Assembly (NCBI GenBank): GCA_910587105.1
Contig: CAJUMB010000037.1
Span: 1-29,252, forward strand
Length of the DNA stretch: 29,252 nucleotides
Source of the DNA: an uncultured Lachnospiraceae bacterium
GTDB taxonomy: Bacteria; Bacillota; Clostridia; Lachnospirales; Lachnospiraceae
Direction: 5' to 3'
Part shown: positions 1 through 7,496 of the stretch, piece by piece
Layout: the number at the start of each line of letters is the position of its first letter
Numbering within the stretch: position 1 is the stretch's first letter
The notes under the pieces: model-generated
What the model saw: the letters and a program-made list of their open reading frames with translations, nothing else
Databases searched by the model: none
What the model was told of the DNA's origin: nothing
Position numbers and translations under genes: made by a program

Positions 1-1
1 T

Positions 2-283
2 GGAAAGCAATCTGATATATTGTATGGCAGACTAACCGCCGATTTGTCAGAAGATATTTCTTCCTCTAAAATACAATCCATTGTACACGAACTATTGCAG
101 CTTATACAGGAAAACAGCACCAGCGTATCCCTCGCTAAACCCTATATCAATGTTCTTATCGACACATATTCAAGCGATTATATTAAAAGCATGACTGACA
201 GTAAATATGGAAAAGGGGCTTCTGATTATATTGTAAAAGCGTTCCGTTATTACTCGGAGAATAACGCTTCCGAAAACAATTAG
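2..283 (+). CDS. C-terminal part of a MerR/TipAS-type regulator (cut by window edge)
   Basis: The reading frame is open from the first base of the window with no start codon needed, so the gene begins upstream. The visible ~93 residues are helical and end with a KYGKGASDYIVKAFRYY segment, which resembles the last helices of the TipAS drug-binding domain, where a YG-G-A--I--A---Y pattern is typical. TipAS domains sit at the C-terminus of MerR-family activators that bind thiopeptides or other ligands. The DNA-binding half is not in view, so the MerR part is inference. A hairpin follows the stop by about 20 nt, consistent with the end of a transcript. Confidence 0.5.
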   Translation, partial: GKQSDILYGRLTADLSEDISSSKIQSIVHELLQLIQENSTSVSLAKPYINVLIDTYSSDYIKSMTDSKYGKGASDYIVKAFRYYSENNASENN

Positions 284-303
284 AGCCATTTTAGAGCCAA
301 ATG

Positions 304-357
304 GCATAAAGCAATCCTGGAAACGCCCATTTTATCAGTATTTCCGGGATTTTATGC
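304..357 (+). terminator. Probable terminator after the TipAS-type gene
   Basis: Arms at 304-323 (GCATAAAGCAATCCTGGAAA) and 341-357 (TTTCCGGGATTTTATGC) pair apart from a small bulge and one wobble. The position just after the stop at 283 fits termination. The T-run lies inside the 3' arm rather than after it, so efficiency is uncertain. Confidence 0.45.
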
Positions 358-520
358 TGTATGCAATCGGTCGAAACATCATGAAATACCACCGATTTAT
401 TCATCATGAAATTGAAAAATATGAAGGAAAAAGGAGCAGAAAGCAGCTTAGCCAAAGGAGAGCTTCTCAAAATCCAAACAAGGGGATTTTGCGCCCTAAA
501 ATAGACACTGCTAAAAGAAG

Positions 521-582
521 AAAACAGTCCGGTAAAAATCCAGGGCCTGGAAAAAGCCTGAATTTTTACCAGCCTGTTTTTT
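521..582. terminator. Long hairpin, likely bidirectional terminator
   Basis: GGTAAAAATCCAGG at 531-544 pairs with CCTGAATTTTTACC at 557-570 with one mismatch. An outer AAAACAG (521-527) pairs with CTGTTTT (574-580). T-rich tracts flank both sides. A short open frame running across this hairpin (354-602) is therefore not considered a gene. Confidence 0.6.
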
Positions 583-583
583 C

Positions 584-871
584 TTACCTATCAGGGGCAT
601 AAATCGTTATTTCCCGACAGCCCCTTATATCACATTTTTTATCTGCATTCAATAGCATTTTTTCCAGAGATTCCTCAAAGTATCCCATATCAAAAGAATT
701 GCCCAAATATCCTTGGCGGATTGGTTGGATTAGTTCTGGCTGGTGGATCCGGAGGGAAAAGAAACCCCTTGAACTTTTGAACTGCGTATGGTATTCTTTA
801 AATAAAGAAGGACGTCTGCTCCAACAGACGCCCCACAGGAGCTGCCGATAGACGGTTAGCCCGAAATATGT
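584..871 (-). other. Open frame without a convincing start, possible gene remnant
   Basis: On the minus strand a frame stays open for about 95 codons and ends with TAA at 584-586. The last ~45 codons look protein-like (for example DMGYFEESLEKMLLNADKK). No start codon with a ribosome site is visible, and the upstream part overlaps structured DNA that is better explained as regulatory RNA. It may be the C-terminal remnant of a lost gene. I do not recognise the family. Confidence 0.2.
769..797 (+). promoter_or_regulatory. Candidate sigma-A promoter for an antisense RNA
   Basis: TTGAAC at 769-774, a 17-nt spacer and TATTCT at 792-797. It points toward the 3' end of the small gene on the opposite strand (910-1014). 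The -10 box is only a 4/6 match. Confidence 0.3.
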
Positions 872-915
872 TCAGCTAAATAGCCGCTCAGTTTTCCGGA
901 CCGGGGCGGCTATTT
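804..915 (+). ncRNA. Candidate antisense RNA overlapping the small-peptide gene's 3' end
   Basis: The predicted RNA starts after the 769-797 promoter. It contains a CGTCTG/CAGACG hairpin near 812-833 and ends in the hairpin at 878-915. The transcript would overlap the 3' end of the convergent small-peptide mRNA, which is the arrangement of type I antitoxins such as RatA and SR4 in Bacillus. Evidence is layout plus structure only. Confidence 0.3.
878..915. terminator. Perfect hairpin terminator shared by convergent transcripts
   Basis: AAATAGCCGC at 878-887 and GCGGCTATTT at 906-915 form a perfect 10-bp stem. The stop codon of the small minus-strand gene lies inside the stem. Confidence 0.6.
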
Positions 916-1014
916 CTGCGTCTTGTGATTATCGTTACGCCCCATGGCGTATCCAAGGCTAAAGCAACCAACACAAAGGCTGATAACTGCAATAAGTCCT
1001 TCTAACGTCAACAT
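910..1014 (-). CDS. 34-residue membrane peptide, type I toxin-like
   Basis: A short minus-strand gene begins with ATG at 1014-1012 and ends with TAG at 912-910. The product starts MLTLEGLIAVISLCVGCFSL, giving one hydrophobic helix (about residues 4-24), and ends in a polar, basic tail (GRNDNHKTQK). A strong GGGAGGG ribosome site lies about 8 nt upstream. A promoter is at 1126-1154, a structured leader of roughly 105 nt follows it, and a perfect hairpin ends the gene. Size, N-terminal T-x-E-x-L pattern and helix resemble the holin-like toxin peptides of Firmicutes type I systems (TxpA/BsrG kind). The existence of the gene is well supported; the toxin role is inference. Confidence 0.55.
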   Translation of the reverse strand: MLTLEGLIAVISLCVGCFSLGYAMGRNDNHKTQK

Positions 1015-1125
1015 AAGCGTCGCCCTCCCTTTCAGTATTTCCGCTCAAAGACGGATTATGTAAACGGAGGGTCACAGTCCCTCCGGAGAGGGCTAACCGC
1101 CTACCATCTTGGTAGTCCCAAACAG

Positions 1126-1154
1126 ATAGTACCACAATCCGACAGGAATTTCAA
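1126..1154 (-). promoter_or_regulatory. Promoter of the small membrane-peptide gene
   Basis: On the minus strand TTGAAA (1154-1149), a 17-nt spacer and TACTAT (1131-1126). The leader from here to the ATG contains CTACC/GGTAG and GGAGGG/CCCTCC hairpins, as expected for a translationally controlled mRNA. Confidence 0.5.
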
Positions 1155-1221
1155 CAGCACCCATTTTGAGGTAATAAAAATACGAACATGTTTTTTGAGT
1201 GTCATATTAGTGTCACGGGGC

Positions 1222-1265
1222 AAAAAGAAAAACCGGAAAGCCCTGAATTCAAAGGCTTTCCGGTT
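1222..1265 (-). terminator. Strong intrinsic terminator
   Basis: AACCGGAAAGCC (1231-1242) and GGCTTTCCGGTT (1254-1265) form a perfect 12-bp stem. Read on the minus strand it is followed by TTTCTTTTT, so it ends the transcript of the membrane protein gene at 1409-2146. The gap 1266-1408 shows nothing else. Confidence 0.75.
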
Positions 1266-1408
1266 CAAATATCCGCTATTCGAACTCGGCGTGTTCTTTG
1301 TTGTTATTAACTATATTTGTTTAAGTTTTGTTCTGAAAGTGCCGATTTTTTACTCCAATTACACAATGTATTTTGGCTTACTGATTTTCTGTTGCCAAAA
1401 TGTTGCCA

Positions 1409-2146
1409 TTACTCCAATATCTTTTTTGATAAAATAATATTTTGGGATATTTCTGATAAAGTGTTCTCCCTAATCTTGCTATCCTCTATTTTATTGGCAA
1501 TTGAATTTGCAAGCAAAAGATTGTTACTTTCTGCAAATTTTGCATGAAACTTAACAGCTGCCTCTATATTTTTAGTATACATCTTAATAAAAATCGCTCC
1601 AATAAAGTCTACAACAATCCCACTTAAACTCCCTACTATTAACAGAATCTTATCCGCTTCAAAAGCCGTATACATATACAAAGTTACCCCTACTATCAAT
1701 ATACCAAACATAATCATCATAATGCCAAGTCCCGAGAGAAATTTCGTTTGAGTCAAATTCATATCATAATATCTCATTAACTCCTTTTGATTCATCCTAA
1801 ACATTTTTTCGGCTCTCAAAGCTCTTTTCTCAAGATCTATTTCTGAAAACTCTTTCTCCTCTCTGCGAACTTCTTCTTCTATTTTTTCCATTTTCTTTGA
1901 CTCTTTCAAATCAAAAAAACTACTTACAGACACCATAAAGCAAATAAATGCCAAAAATCCTAATATATATACCAGCATCTGTCCAATTGGAAAATCAAAT
2001 ATCTTATTATATATTTGATATGCAAGAAATACTAAAAAGATAGCAAATACAAGACCACCTATTATTCCATTTTTATCTTTTTCTGATTTTTTCTGTACTT
2101 TCTGTTCAGCCTTATCCGTATCACTTTTTGCCGGCTTTTCCTCCAT
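1409..2146 (-). CDS. Four-helix membrane protein, TRADD-N-associated membrane domain-like
   Basis: The 245-residue product has a charged N-terminus rich in Lys and Glu (1-26), two membrane helices (about 27-47 and 55-77), a long charged coiled-coil-like segment (80-125), a second helix pair (about 134-158 and 166-189) and a C-terminal helical tail. The block YYDMNLTQTKFLSG, the GSLSGIVVDFIGAIF helix and the following KFHAKFAESNNLL tail match my memory of the TRADD-N-associated membrane family. Comparative genomics has linked that family to bacterial immune or programmed-death systems. AGGAG lies 7 nt before the ATG. It stands alone, AT-rich, with a strong terminator. Family assignment is from pattern memory, and no partner effector is visible in the window. 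Confidence 0.6.
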   Translation of the reverse strand: MEEKPAKSDTDKAEQKVQKKSEKDKNGIIGGLVFAIFLVFLAYQIYNKIFDFPIGQMLVYILGFLAFICFMVSVSSFFDLKESKKMEKIEEEVRREEKEFSEIDLEKRALRAEKMFRMNQKELMRYYDMNLTQTKFLSGLGIMMIMFGILIVGVTLYMYTAFEADKILLIVGSLSGIVVDFIGAIFIKMYTKNIEAAVKFHAKFAESNNLLLANSIANKIEDSKIRENTLSEISQNIILSKKILE

Positions 2147-2215
2147 AACTTCTTTCTCCTAAGTATTATTGAATTTGGCAACATTTTCTGTAACAATCAC
2201 AAGAATACATATGCA

Positions 2216-2240
2216 GCAGGTAATCCTATGGACTACCTGC
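2216..2240 (-). terminator. Hairpin downstream of guaA
   Basis: GCAGGTA (2216-2222) pairs with TACCTGC (2234-2240), with an inner TCC/GGA. It lies about 30 nt past the guaA stop. The following T-run is weak. Confidence 0.4.
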
Positions 2241-2268
2241 CATATAAAATAAATAATATACTTTTGTA

Positions 2269-3813
2269 CTATTCAAACTCAATCGTCCCAGGCGGTTTCC
2301 CAGTAATATCATACATCACCCGATTCACATGGTCCACCTCATTCACGATCCTGCTGGAGACTTTCTGAAGCACATCCCAGGGAATCTCAGCTGCCTCAGC
2401 GGTCATAAAATCAATGGTATTTACTGCGCGCAGGGCAATGGCGTAGTCATAAGTCCGTTCGTCGCCCATGACACCTACACTTTTCATATTGGTGAGGGCT
2501 GCGAAGTACTGGCCGATGGTCTTGGAGAGACCAGCGCGGGCGATTTCTTCCCGGTAAATGGCGTCGGCTTCCTGTACCATTTTTACTTTATCCTCAGTTA
2601 TTTCTCCGATGATACGGATGCCCAGCCCGGGGCCGGGGAAAGGCTGGCGGTATACCAGGCTTTCAGGAATCCCCAATTCCAGTCCGGCTTTACGGACCTC
2701 GTCTTTGAACAGATCTCTTAGAGGCTCGATGATTTCTTTGAAGTCCACGCAGTCAGGCAGGCCGCCCACGTTGTGGTGGGACTTGATCACCGCTGATTCT
2801 CCGCCCAGGCCGCTTTCTACCACGTCTGGGTAGATGGTGCCCTGTACCAGGAAGTCTACGGCGCCGATTTTTTTTGCCTGTTGTTCAAATACACGGATGA
2901 ATTCTTCACCGATTATTTTCCGTTTCCTTTCCGGTTCTTCGATTCCCTCTAGTTTTTCATAAAACTGTTTCTGGGCGTTTACACGGATGAAGTTTAACTG
3001 ATAGGGGCCCTCGGGACCGAATACATGCTCCACTTCATCCCCTTCATTTTTTCGGAGAAGTCCGTGGTCCACGAACACGCAGGTGAGCTGGTTTTGTACT
3101 GCCTTGGACAGCAGCACGGCAGCCACAGAGGAGTCTACGCCGCCGGACAGAGCGCATAAGACTTTTCCTGTTCCCACTTTTTGGCGTATTGCCTGGATGG
3201 AGTCCTCCACAAAAGATTCTATTTTCCAGTGGCCTGCACAGCCGCAGACATTGTAAAGAAAATTCGAGATCATCTTTGTCCCCTCAGGCGTGTGGAGAAC
3301 TTCCGGGTGGAATTGAATGGTATATAGTTTTTTCTGCCGGTTTTCGGCAGCAGCAGTGGGGCAGTCTGCCGTATGGGCAGTTACCTGAAATCCTGGCGCA
3401 GGTTCTGCGATGTAATCAAAGTGGCTCATCCAGCAGATGGTCTGGGGAGATACATTTTGAAATAATGGAGAATCGGTATTCAGAGTGACCTCTGTTTTGC
3501 CGTACTCCCGGACTTTTGCCTGTGTGACTTGTCCCCCCAGAAGATGGTGCATCAATTGGGCGCCATAACACAGTCCCAATATGGGAATCCCCAGTTCAAA
3601 CAACTCTGCGGTATAGGAAGGGGAGTCATCCAGGTAACAGCTGCTGGGACCGCCGGTTAATATAATACCCCTGGGAGCCAGCGCTTTGATTTTTTTCAGC
3701 GGCGTTTTGTAAGAGTAAATTTCGCAGTATACCTTGCATTCCCGCACCCGCCGCGCAACCAGCTGGTTGTATTGGCCGCCGAAATCCAGTACAATTACGG
3801 TTTCTCTTTTCAT
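2269..3813 (-). CDS. guaA: GMP synthase (glutamine-hydrolysing)
   Basis: GuaA converts XMP to GMP using ATP and glutamine, the last step of guanine nucleotide synthesis in the cytoplasm. The 514 residues are of normal family length. The N-terminal glutaminase domain has the nucleophile in GLCYGAQ (Cys82) and the His/Glu pair in QFHPEV. The ATP pyrophosphatase domain begins at about 220 with the P-loop SGGVDSS. The C-terminal dimerisation domain ends in KPPGTIEFE, the usual family ending. AAAGGAG lies about 12 nt before the ATG. The gene is monocistronic, with the MATE gene upstream in the same direction but separated by a palindrome. No purine riboswitch was recognised in the leader. Confidence 0.97.
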   Translation of the reverse strand: MKRETVIVLDFGGQYNQLVARRVRECKVYCEIYSYKTPLKKIKALAPRGIILTGGPSSCYLDDSPSYTAELFELGIPILGLCYGAQLMHHLLGGQVTQAKVREYGKTEVTLNTDSPLFQNVSPQTICWMSHFDYIAEPAPGFQVTAHTADCPTAAAENRQKKLYTIQFHPEVLHTPEGTKMISNFLYNVCGCAGHWKIESFVEDSIQAIRQKVGTGKVLCALSGGVDSSVAAVLLSKAVQNQLTCVFVDHGLLRKNEGDEVEHVFGPEGPYQLNFIRVNAQKQFYEKLEGIEEPERKRKIIGEEFIRVFEQQAKKIGAVDFLVQGTIYPDVVESGLGGESAVIKSHHNVGGLPDCVDFKEIIEPLRDLFKDEVRKAGLELGIPESLVYRQPFPGPGLGIRIIGEITEDKVKMVQEADAIYREEIARAGLSKTIGQYFAALTNMKSVGVMGDERTYDYAIALRAVNTIDFMTAEAAEIPWDVLQKVSSRIVNEVDHVNRVMYDITGKPPGTIEFE

Positions 3814-3905
3814 AGTGTATATTTTCTCCTTTATGTGATGAGGTGAAGAATTGTACAGAAATAACTTGTGATATTACTTGTCTTTTTCTCCGGCAGCATC
3901 TGTCA

Positions 3906-3941
3906 AAAATCAGTTACATAGCCTGCTGTGCGGCTGATTTT
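3906..3941. repeat. Intergenic palindrome, related to the repeat at the window's right end
   Basis: AAAATCAG (3906-3913) and CTGATTTT (3934-3941) form a stem around GTTACATAGCCTGCTGTGCG. That internal sequence matches 18 of 20 bases of 29226-29245. The hairpin is about 95 nt past the stop of the MATE gene and could also serve as its terminator. The rest of 3814-4035 shows only the guaA ribosome site. Confidence 0.5.
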
Positions 3942-4035
3942 GAGAGGCCGCTGGAAGAAAGTTTCCATCGCCGGAGGCGGTTTTCCATGGATCTTTGACT
4001 GCAGCCGTTAAGGACAGGACAATTGCATCTGGATA

Positions 4036-5367
4036 TCAGATGCGGATTGACTGCCATTTGCCCCGCCAATACCGGATAACAAAAAATATGGCTCTTACCA
4101 GCCAGTCCACGATCATGGCTGCCCAGACGCCGAAGACTCCTAACCGGAGATGGCCGGCTAACAGGTAGCTGAAACCGATGCGGAAAATCCACATGGAAAA
4201 GATGGAGACTAACATGCAGTATCTTGCATCGTTTGATGCCCGCAGAGTGTTGCTCAGCGTAAAGGAAGCGGGCCATATGGTGACTGCACAGACGCTATGG
4301 AACAGAATAATCCGGGAGGCAAGGGTTCCTGTTTCCGGGGAAAGGTTATAAACTTTCATAATGACTGGCAGCAGTAAAACAATCAATATATTCATAATGA
4401 ACAGGCTGATATAGGAGACTGCCATAATTTTTTTCGTATAATAACGCACCTGTTCATAATCACCGGCCCCCACACATTGGGCGGTTACGCTGGATAAAGC
4501 ATAGCCGCAGGCCATGCCGGTGAGGACTGCGAACATACATACAGAATTGCTGACTGCGTTTGCGGCGATGGCCACAGTGCCAAATGTGGACACCAAACTG
4601 AGCACTATGATTTTTCCCAGCTGAAACATACTGTTTTCCAAACCATAAGGGATACCGATGGAGAGAATCTTTTTGAGAATTCCACGGTGGAAACGGATTC
4701 CTAGTAATTTTGTAAGGTGGAGGGTTTTCTTCTGGTTGAGCAGCAGGAAAATCATTGTGATTCCTGCGAATATGCGGGAGACCAGAGTAGGGATGGCAGC
4801 GCCCTCGATTCCCAGGCCAAATCCGTATATCAGCAAGGCGTTTCCCAGCAAATTCATTCCGTTCATCAGCAGTGACATGATCATGGGGGTCCGGGAGTCG
4901 CCCATTGCACGGTAGATGGCAGCTCCAGCATTATAAAGGGCCATAAATGGTATGGATGCGGCGGCAATCAGCAGATAAGTATTGCAGTTCTTCATAACCA
5001 GAGGGTCAATATTGCCGAACACCACATGGAGGACAAACGGCTTTCCAAGATAGAGAAGAGCCATGATTAAAACAGACAGCCAGCTGATGAACAAAACCAG
5101 CTGGTCCACTACCTGACAGCCTTCCTGGGGCTTGCCCCGTCCGATTGCCTGGCCGGCCACAATGGCGCCTCCTGTTGCAAGAGCGGTAAAAGCATTGATT
5201 AAAAGTATCATCACAGAATCAATCAGCGATACAGCAGATACGGCTTCTTCCCCCACCGTAGATACCATGACAGAGTCTGCCAGACCGACAAATATCAATA
5301 AAAACTGTTCAATAATCAATGGAATAATCAGGTTTCGTAAATCCCGGCTGCTAAATAATCGTTTCAT
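4036..5367 (-). CDS. MATE family multidrug/metabolite exporter
   Basis: Polytopic membrane protein of about 443 residues with twelve predicted hydrophobic segments in two homologous halves. The MATE signature is present (LIIPLIIEQFLLIFVGLADS near the start, then a GAAIPTLVSRI segment and a second half beginning IGIPYGLENSMFQ). MATE proteins export cationic drugs or metabolites using Na+ or H+ gradients. An upstream ATG at 5418 is in frame, but the AAAGGA 8 nt before the ATG at 5367 supports the start given here. It lies downstream of the 3' part of spoIIID, in the same direction and 157 nt away. The substrate cannot be read from sequence. The intervening 5368-5524 shows only the ribosome site. 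Confidence 0.9.
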   Translation of the reverse strand: MKRLFSSRDLRNLIIPLIIEQFLLIFVGLADSVMVSTVGEEAVSAVSLIDSVMILLINAFTALATGGAIVAGQAIGRGKPQEGCQVVDQLVLFISWLSVLIMALLYLGKPFVLHVVFGNIDPLVMKNCNTYLLIAAASIPFMALYNAGAAIYRAMGDSRTPMIMSLLMNGMNLLGNALLIYGFGLGIEGAAIPTLVSRIFAGITMIFLLLNQKKTLHLTKLLGIRFHRGILKKILSIGIPYGLENSMFQLGKIIVLSLVSTFGTVAIAANAVSNSVCMFAVLTGMACGYALSSVTAQCVGAGDYEQVRYYTKKIMAVSYISLFIMNILIVLLLPVIMKVYNLSPETGTLASRIILFHSVCAVTIWPASFTLSNTLRASNDARYCMLVSIFSMWIFRIGFSYLLAGHLRLGVFGVWAAMIVDWLVRAIFFVIRYWRGKWQSIRI

Positions 5368-5524
5368 CTTTTTATCCTTTCTGCACTTCATTATACGCCC
5401 ATCCTTCCTACAAAGCAAGGAAGAAAGAATTTATGCACAAAAGCATACGTATTTGCCCAATCATTTGGCTGATGGGTATATCATGAAGGTCCCGGACAGC
5501 AGCCGGAATTTTGTTCATATCAAA

Positions 5525-5683
5525 TCAGAAGAATGAATCATGGGATTTATGAAGATATTTCTCTTTTGTGGCGAGTCCTCCCCGGATATGCCGTTCCTGT
5601 TTATTCACATCTAAAACCCGGCGCACTTCCCCGGCCAGTTCCGGGTTGATTAGCACCAGGCGGTCTACCATATCTTTATGTAC
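5525..5683 (-). CDS. spoIIID: spoIIID 3' portion (gene interrupted by the 6.1-kb element)
   Basis: From the shared GTACATA core onward the frame reads VHKDMVDRLVLINPELAGEV, continues with VNKQERHIRGGLATKEKY, and ends with TGA at 5527-5525. This is the second half of SpoIIID, the mother-cell DNA-binding protein. It contains the end of the recognition helix (TVHKD) and the basic C-terminal helix with the R-H-I/L-R-G-G-x-A-T-K-x-K-Y signature known from Bacillus SpoIIID. An ATG exists upstream at 5716, inside the element, giving a 63-residue frame, but it has no ribosome site and its first residues are element DNA. Joined to codons 1-36 at 11921-11814 it makes 88 residues, close to the 93 of B. 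subtilis SpoIIID. Confidence 0.9.
   Translation of the reverse strand, partial: VHKDMVDRLVLINPELAGEVRRVLDVNKQERHIRGGLATKEKYLHKSHDSFF
5677..5683 (-). other. Recombination core at the spoIIID 3' junction
   Basis: Minus-strand GTACATA is identical to 11807-11813. Just upstream the two sites read ACT and ACC, both Thr codons, so the shared segment is ten bases with one mismatch. The recombinase stop codon is only 8 nt away. Confidence 0.75.
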
Positions 5684-5691
5684 AGTTGTCG

Positions 5692-7191
5692 CTAATGAGA
5701 ACGGTCCAGCCGGCACAAATAGATATCCACACAGCCGTTTTTGTCTGCTTCGATTTTTTGGATGATTTGTTTCAGCTGTTCATTGGTCATATCGCGGACA
5801 GAGGTGAGGCTTTCCAAGTTGGGAAAAGTTTTTAATATGAGTTCTTCCGGCTGGATGGCATTGTTCAAATTATATTCGAGTAATTGTAAATCCCTTTCCA
5901 GCCGGTGGATCTCACCTTTTATGGGCTTGAGTTTTTCACTTAGTTCTTCACGGGTGATCAAGTCGTCGGTGTACATATCCATGTATTTCTGCCGTTTTGT
6001 TCTTAGTTTCCCAAGATTTGTATTTAATTCCTTCCTATTATAAATGGTTTCATCTGCGGCTACATAAGCTTTAGAGAGTTCTTTTATGATATAATTATAA
6101 ATTTTCCGCTGGGACTTTAACAGTTCTGAAAAATACTCCTCCAGTATCTGGATTAATTCTGCCTCCTCTATGGACACTGCATTTGGACAGCAATCCGCCC
6201 CTTTGCCGTTATGTCCGGAGCATACCCAGCGGATATACGTATTTTTGTAAGTGCGGACTATGCGGCGGAAGGACCAGCCGCAGTCCGCGCATTTTATTAC
6301 AGTGCTGAAAAGGTGCAGACTGCTTTGGCGTCCCCCCTTTGTCTGGAAAGTTTTGTGGCGGCTCGACAGAATATTCTGTGCCCTGGAAAACTGTTGGGGT
6401 TTAATAATCTGCAGGTCCGGACGTTCAGTTATGAGCCAGTCGGATTTTTCCTTTTGCCGCCGTACTCCCGTGAGAAAATCTGAGATTTCCTGTTTGCCGT
6501 TGATGATTCTGCCAGTGTAGAGCTCGTTGGAAAGGATGCGGCTCACCGCATTTTGGCTCCATCTGCAGCAGCGTTTGGTTCTCAGGCCCTTGTCGTTGAG
6601 CAGGTTGGCGATTTTTGAAGTTCCATACCCTTTTACTGTGTACCAGTGGTAAATCTGCTGGATAATCCCAGCCTCCTCCTGGTTGATTTTCATATCAAAG
6701 CAGGTGTCTGGGGTTTTATCGTAGCCATATACAAGATTGGGGACTCGTCCCTTTTCTGCATTCACTTTCTTGCCAAATTTAATGCGTTTGGAAGTGTTGG
6801 CGCTTTCTTCCTGTGCCAGCGCACCGAAAATGGTCAGGACAAATTCAGATTGGCCCAGGACAGACATGTTGGCGGTGAGGAATGTGGTCTCAATCCCCAG
6901 GGACTTTAAAGTGCGGATATTCTGGAGCAGATCCACGGTGTTGCGTGCAAAGCGGGAGATATCTTTCACAACCACCATGTCAAACAGTCCTTTCTCAGCA
7001 TCTGCCATGAGACAGAGAAACTCTCTGCGGTTTCTGGTTTTGGTGCCGGAGATACCTTCGTCAGCGTATAGCCGGACAAGGTTGTGGCTGCCTTTTTTTG
7101 CGTACTCTCTAAAAAAGTTCTTTTGCGCCTCCAGGCTGTTTATCTGGTCTGATTTATCGGTAGATACTCTGCAGTAAGCGGCTATATTCAT
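5692..7191 (-). CDS. Large serine recombinase, SpoIVCA-like excisionase of the element
   Basis: The 499 residues match the size of B. subtilis SpoIVCA. The N-terminal resolvase domain (about 1-150) begins with YCRVSTD and catalytic Ser10, and has the DISRFARN block. A recombinase domain follows (about 150-275, with YTGRIINGK), then a zinc-ribbon with Cys pairs (CADCGW and the VCSGHNGKGADCC region, about 300-345), and then a coiled-coil (about 370-440) typical of large serine integrases. GGAG lies about 8 nt before the ATG, and the start overlaps the preceding small gene by ATGA. The stop lies 8 nt from the junction core. It is expected to cut both GTACATA-containing sites through a 5' phosphoserine link and rejoin spoIIID. 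A sigma-E-like promoter lies upstream at 7492-7520. Confidence 0.93.
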   Translation of the reverse strand: MNIAAYCRVSTDKSDQINSLEAQKNFFREYAKKGSHNLVRLYADEGISGTKTRNRREFLCLMADAEKGLFDMVVVKDISRFARNTVDLLQNIRTLKSLGIETTFLTANMSVLGQSEFVLTIFGALAQEESANTSKRIKFGKKVNAEKGRVPNLVYGYDKTPDTCFDMKINQEEAGIIQQIYHWYTVKGYGTSKIANLLNDKGLRTKRCCRWSQNAVSRILSNELYTGRIINGKQEISDFLTGVRRQKEKSDWLITERPDLQIIKPQQFSRAQNILSSRHKTFQTKGGRQSSLHLFSTVIKCADCGWSFRRIVRTYKNTYIRWVCSGHNGKGADCCPNAVSIEEAELIQILEEYFSELLKSQRKIYNYIIKELSKAYVAADETIYNRKELNTNLGKLRTKRQKYMDMYTDDLITREELSEKLKPIKGEIHRLERDLQLLEYNLNNAIQPEELILKTFPNLESLTSVRDMTNEQLKQIIQKIEADKNGCVDIYLCRLDRSH

Positions 7192-7496
7192 ATGATTTTC
7201 TCCTGGATAAAAGTGTTATCTGTCTCTATACGTTTTTCAGCCTCTGCCTGCAGAATACGCTTTAATTTTTCCTGATTGACTTTGATTAACAGTTCCGCTA
7301 TGCGGCAGGCTGCGGCTTCAGGCGTGTTCGGATTGTGAAAGCAAAATTTTAATTTAGTTTTTGTTGAAATGGTAAATCCCCCCTTTGGTGGTCTTTGAGC
7401 ATTCCCGGAAAGTCCCGGCACCTGCAGCTGCCGGATGAATATACCTGGAAATCCTGTGGATTTCAGCTTTCCAGGAACCTGTTGTTTTTTAAACAT
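7188..7496 (-). CDS. Small protein overlapping the recombinase start, possible directionality factor
   Basis: The frame ends in TGA overlapping the recombinase ATG (ATGA), so the two are translationally coupled. The only ATG is at 7496, without a ribosome site and inside the -10 of the proposed sigma-E promoter. The first 42 codons are low-complexity. A strong AAGGGGGGA lies 7 nt before an in-frame ATT at 7370-7368, which would give a 60-residue protein containing LKFCFHNPNTPEAAACRIAE and then a Lys/Glu-rich helix. An AUU start is rare but known (infC). The family is not recognised by me. Its position suggests an accessory factor for excision, but nothing in the sequence proves this. Confidence 0.5.
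   Translation of the reverse strand: MFKKQQVPGKLKSTGFPGIFIRQLQVPGLSGNAQRPPKGGFTISTKTKLKFCFHNPNTPEAAACRIAELLIKVNQEKLKRILQAEAEKRIETDNTFIQEKII
7444..7475. promoter_or_regulatory. Two mutually exclusive hairpins in the recombinase leader
   Basis: CCTGGAAA (7444-7451) pairs with TTTCCAGG (7468-7475). Alternatively CTGGAAATCC (7445-7454) pairs with GGATTTCAG (7458-7466) with one bulge. They lie just after the predicted start of the sigma-E transcript on the minus strand. Function unknown. Confidence 0.3.

Noticed and set aside
354..602. 82-residue frame after the TipAS-type gene
   Set aside because: Begins in one hairpin and runs through a second strong terminator. Basic low-complexity product without a ribosome site.
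1195..1437. 80-residue plus-strand frame
   Set aside because: Crosses the strong minus-strand terminator and the end of the membrane protein gene; no ribosome site.
3814..4035. Purine riboswitch in front of guaA
   Set aside because: The conserved three-way junction sequence was not found in the leader.
5525..5716. Independent 63-residue gene beginning at the ATG at 5716
   Set aside because: Its first residues are element DNA, there is no ribosome site, and the rest is the second half of SpoIIID.
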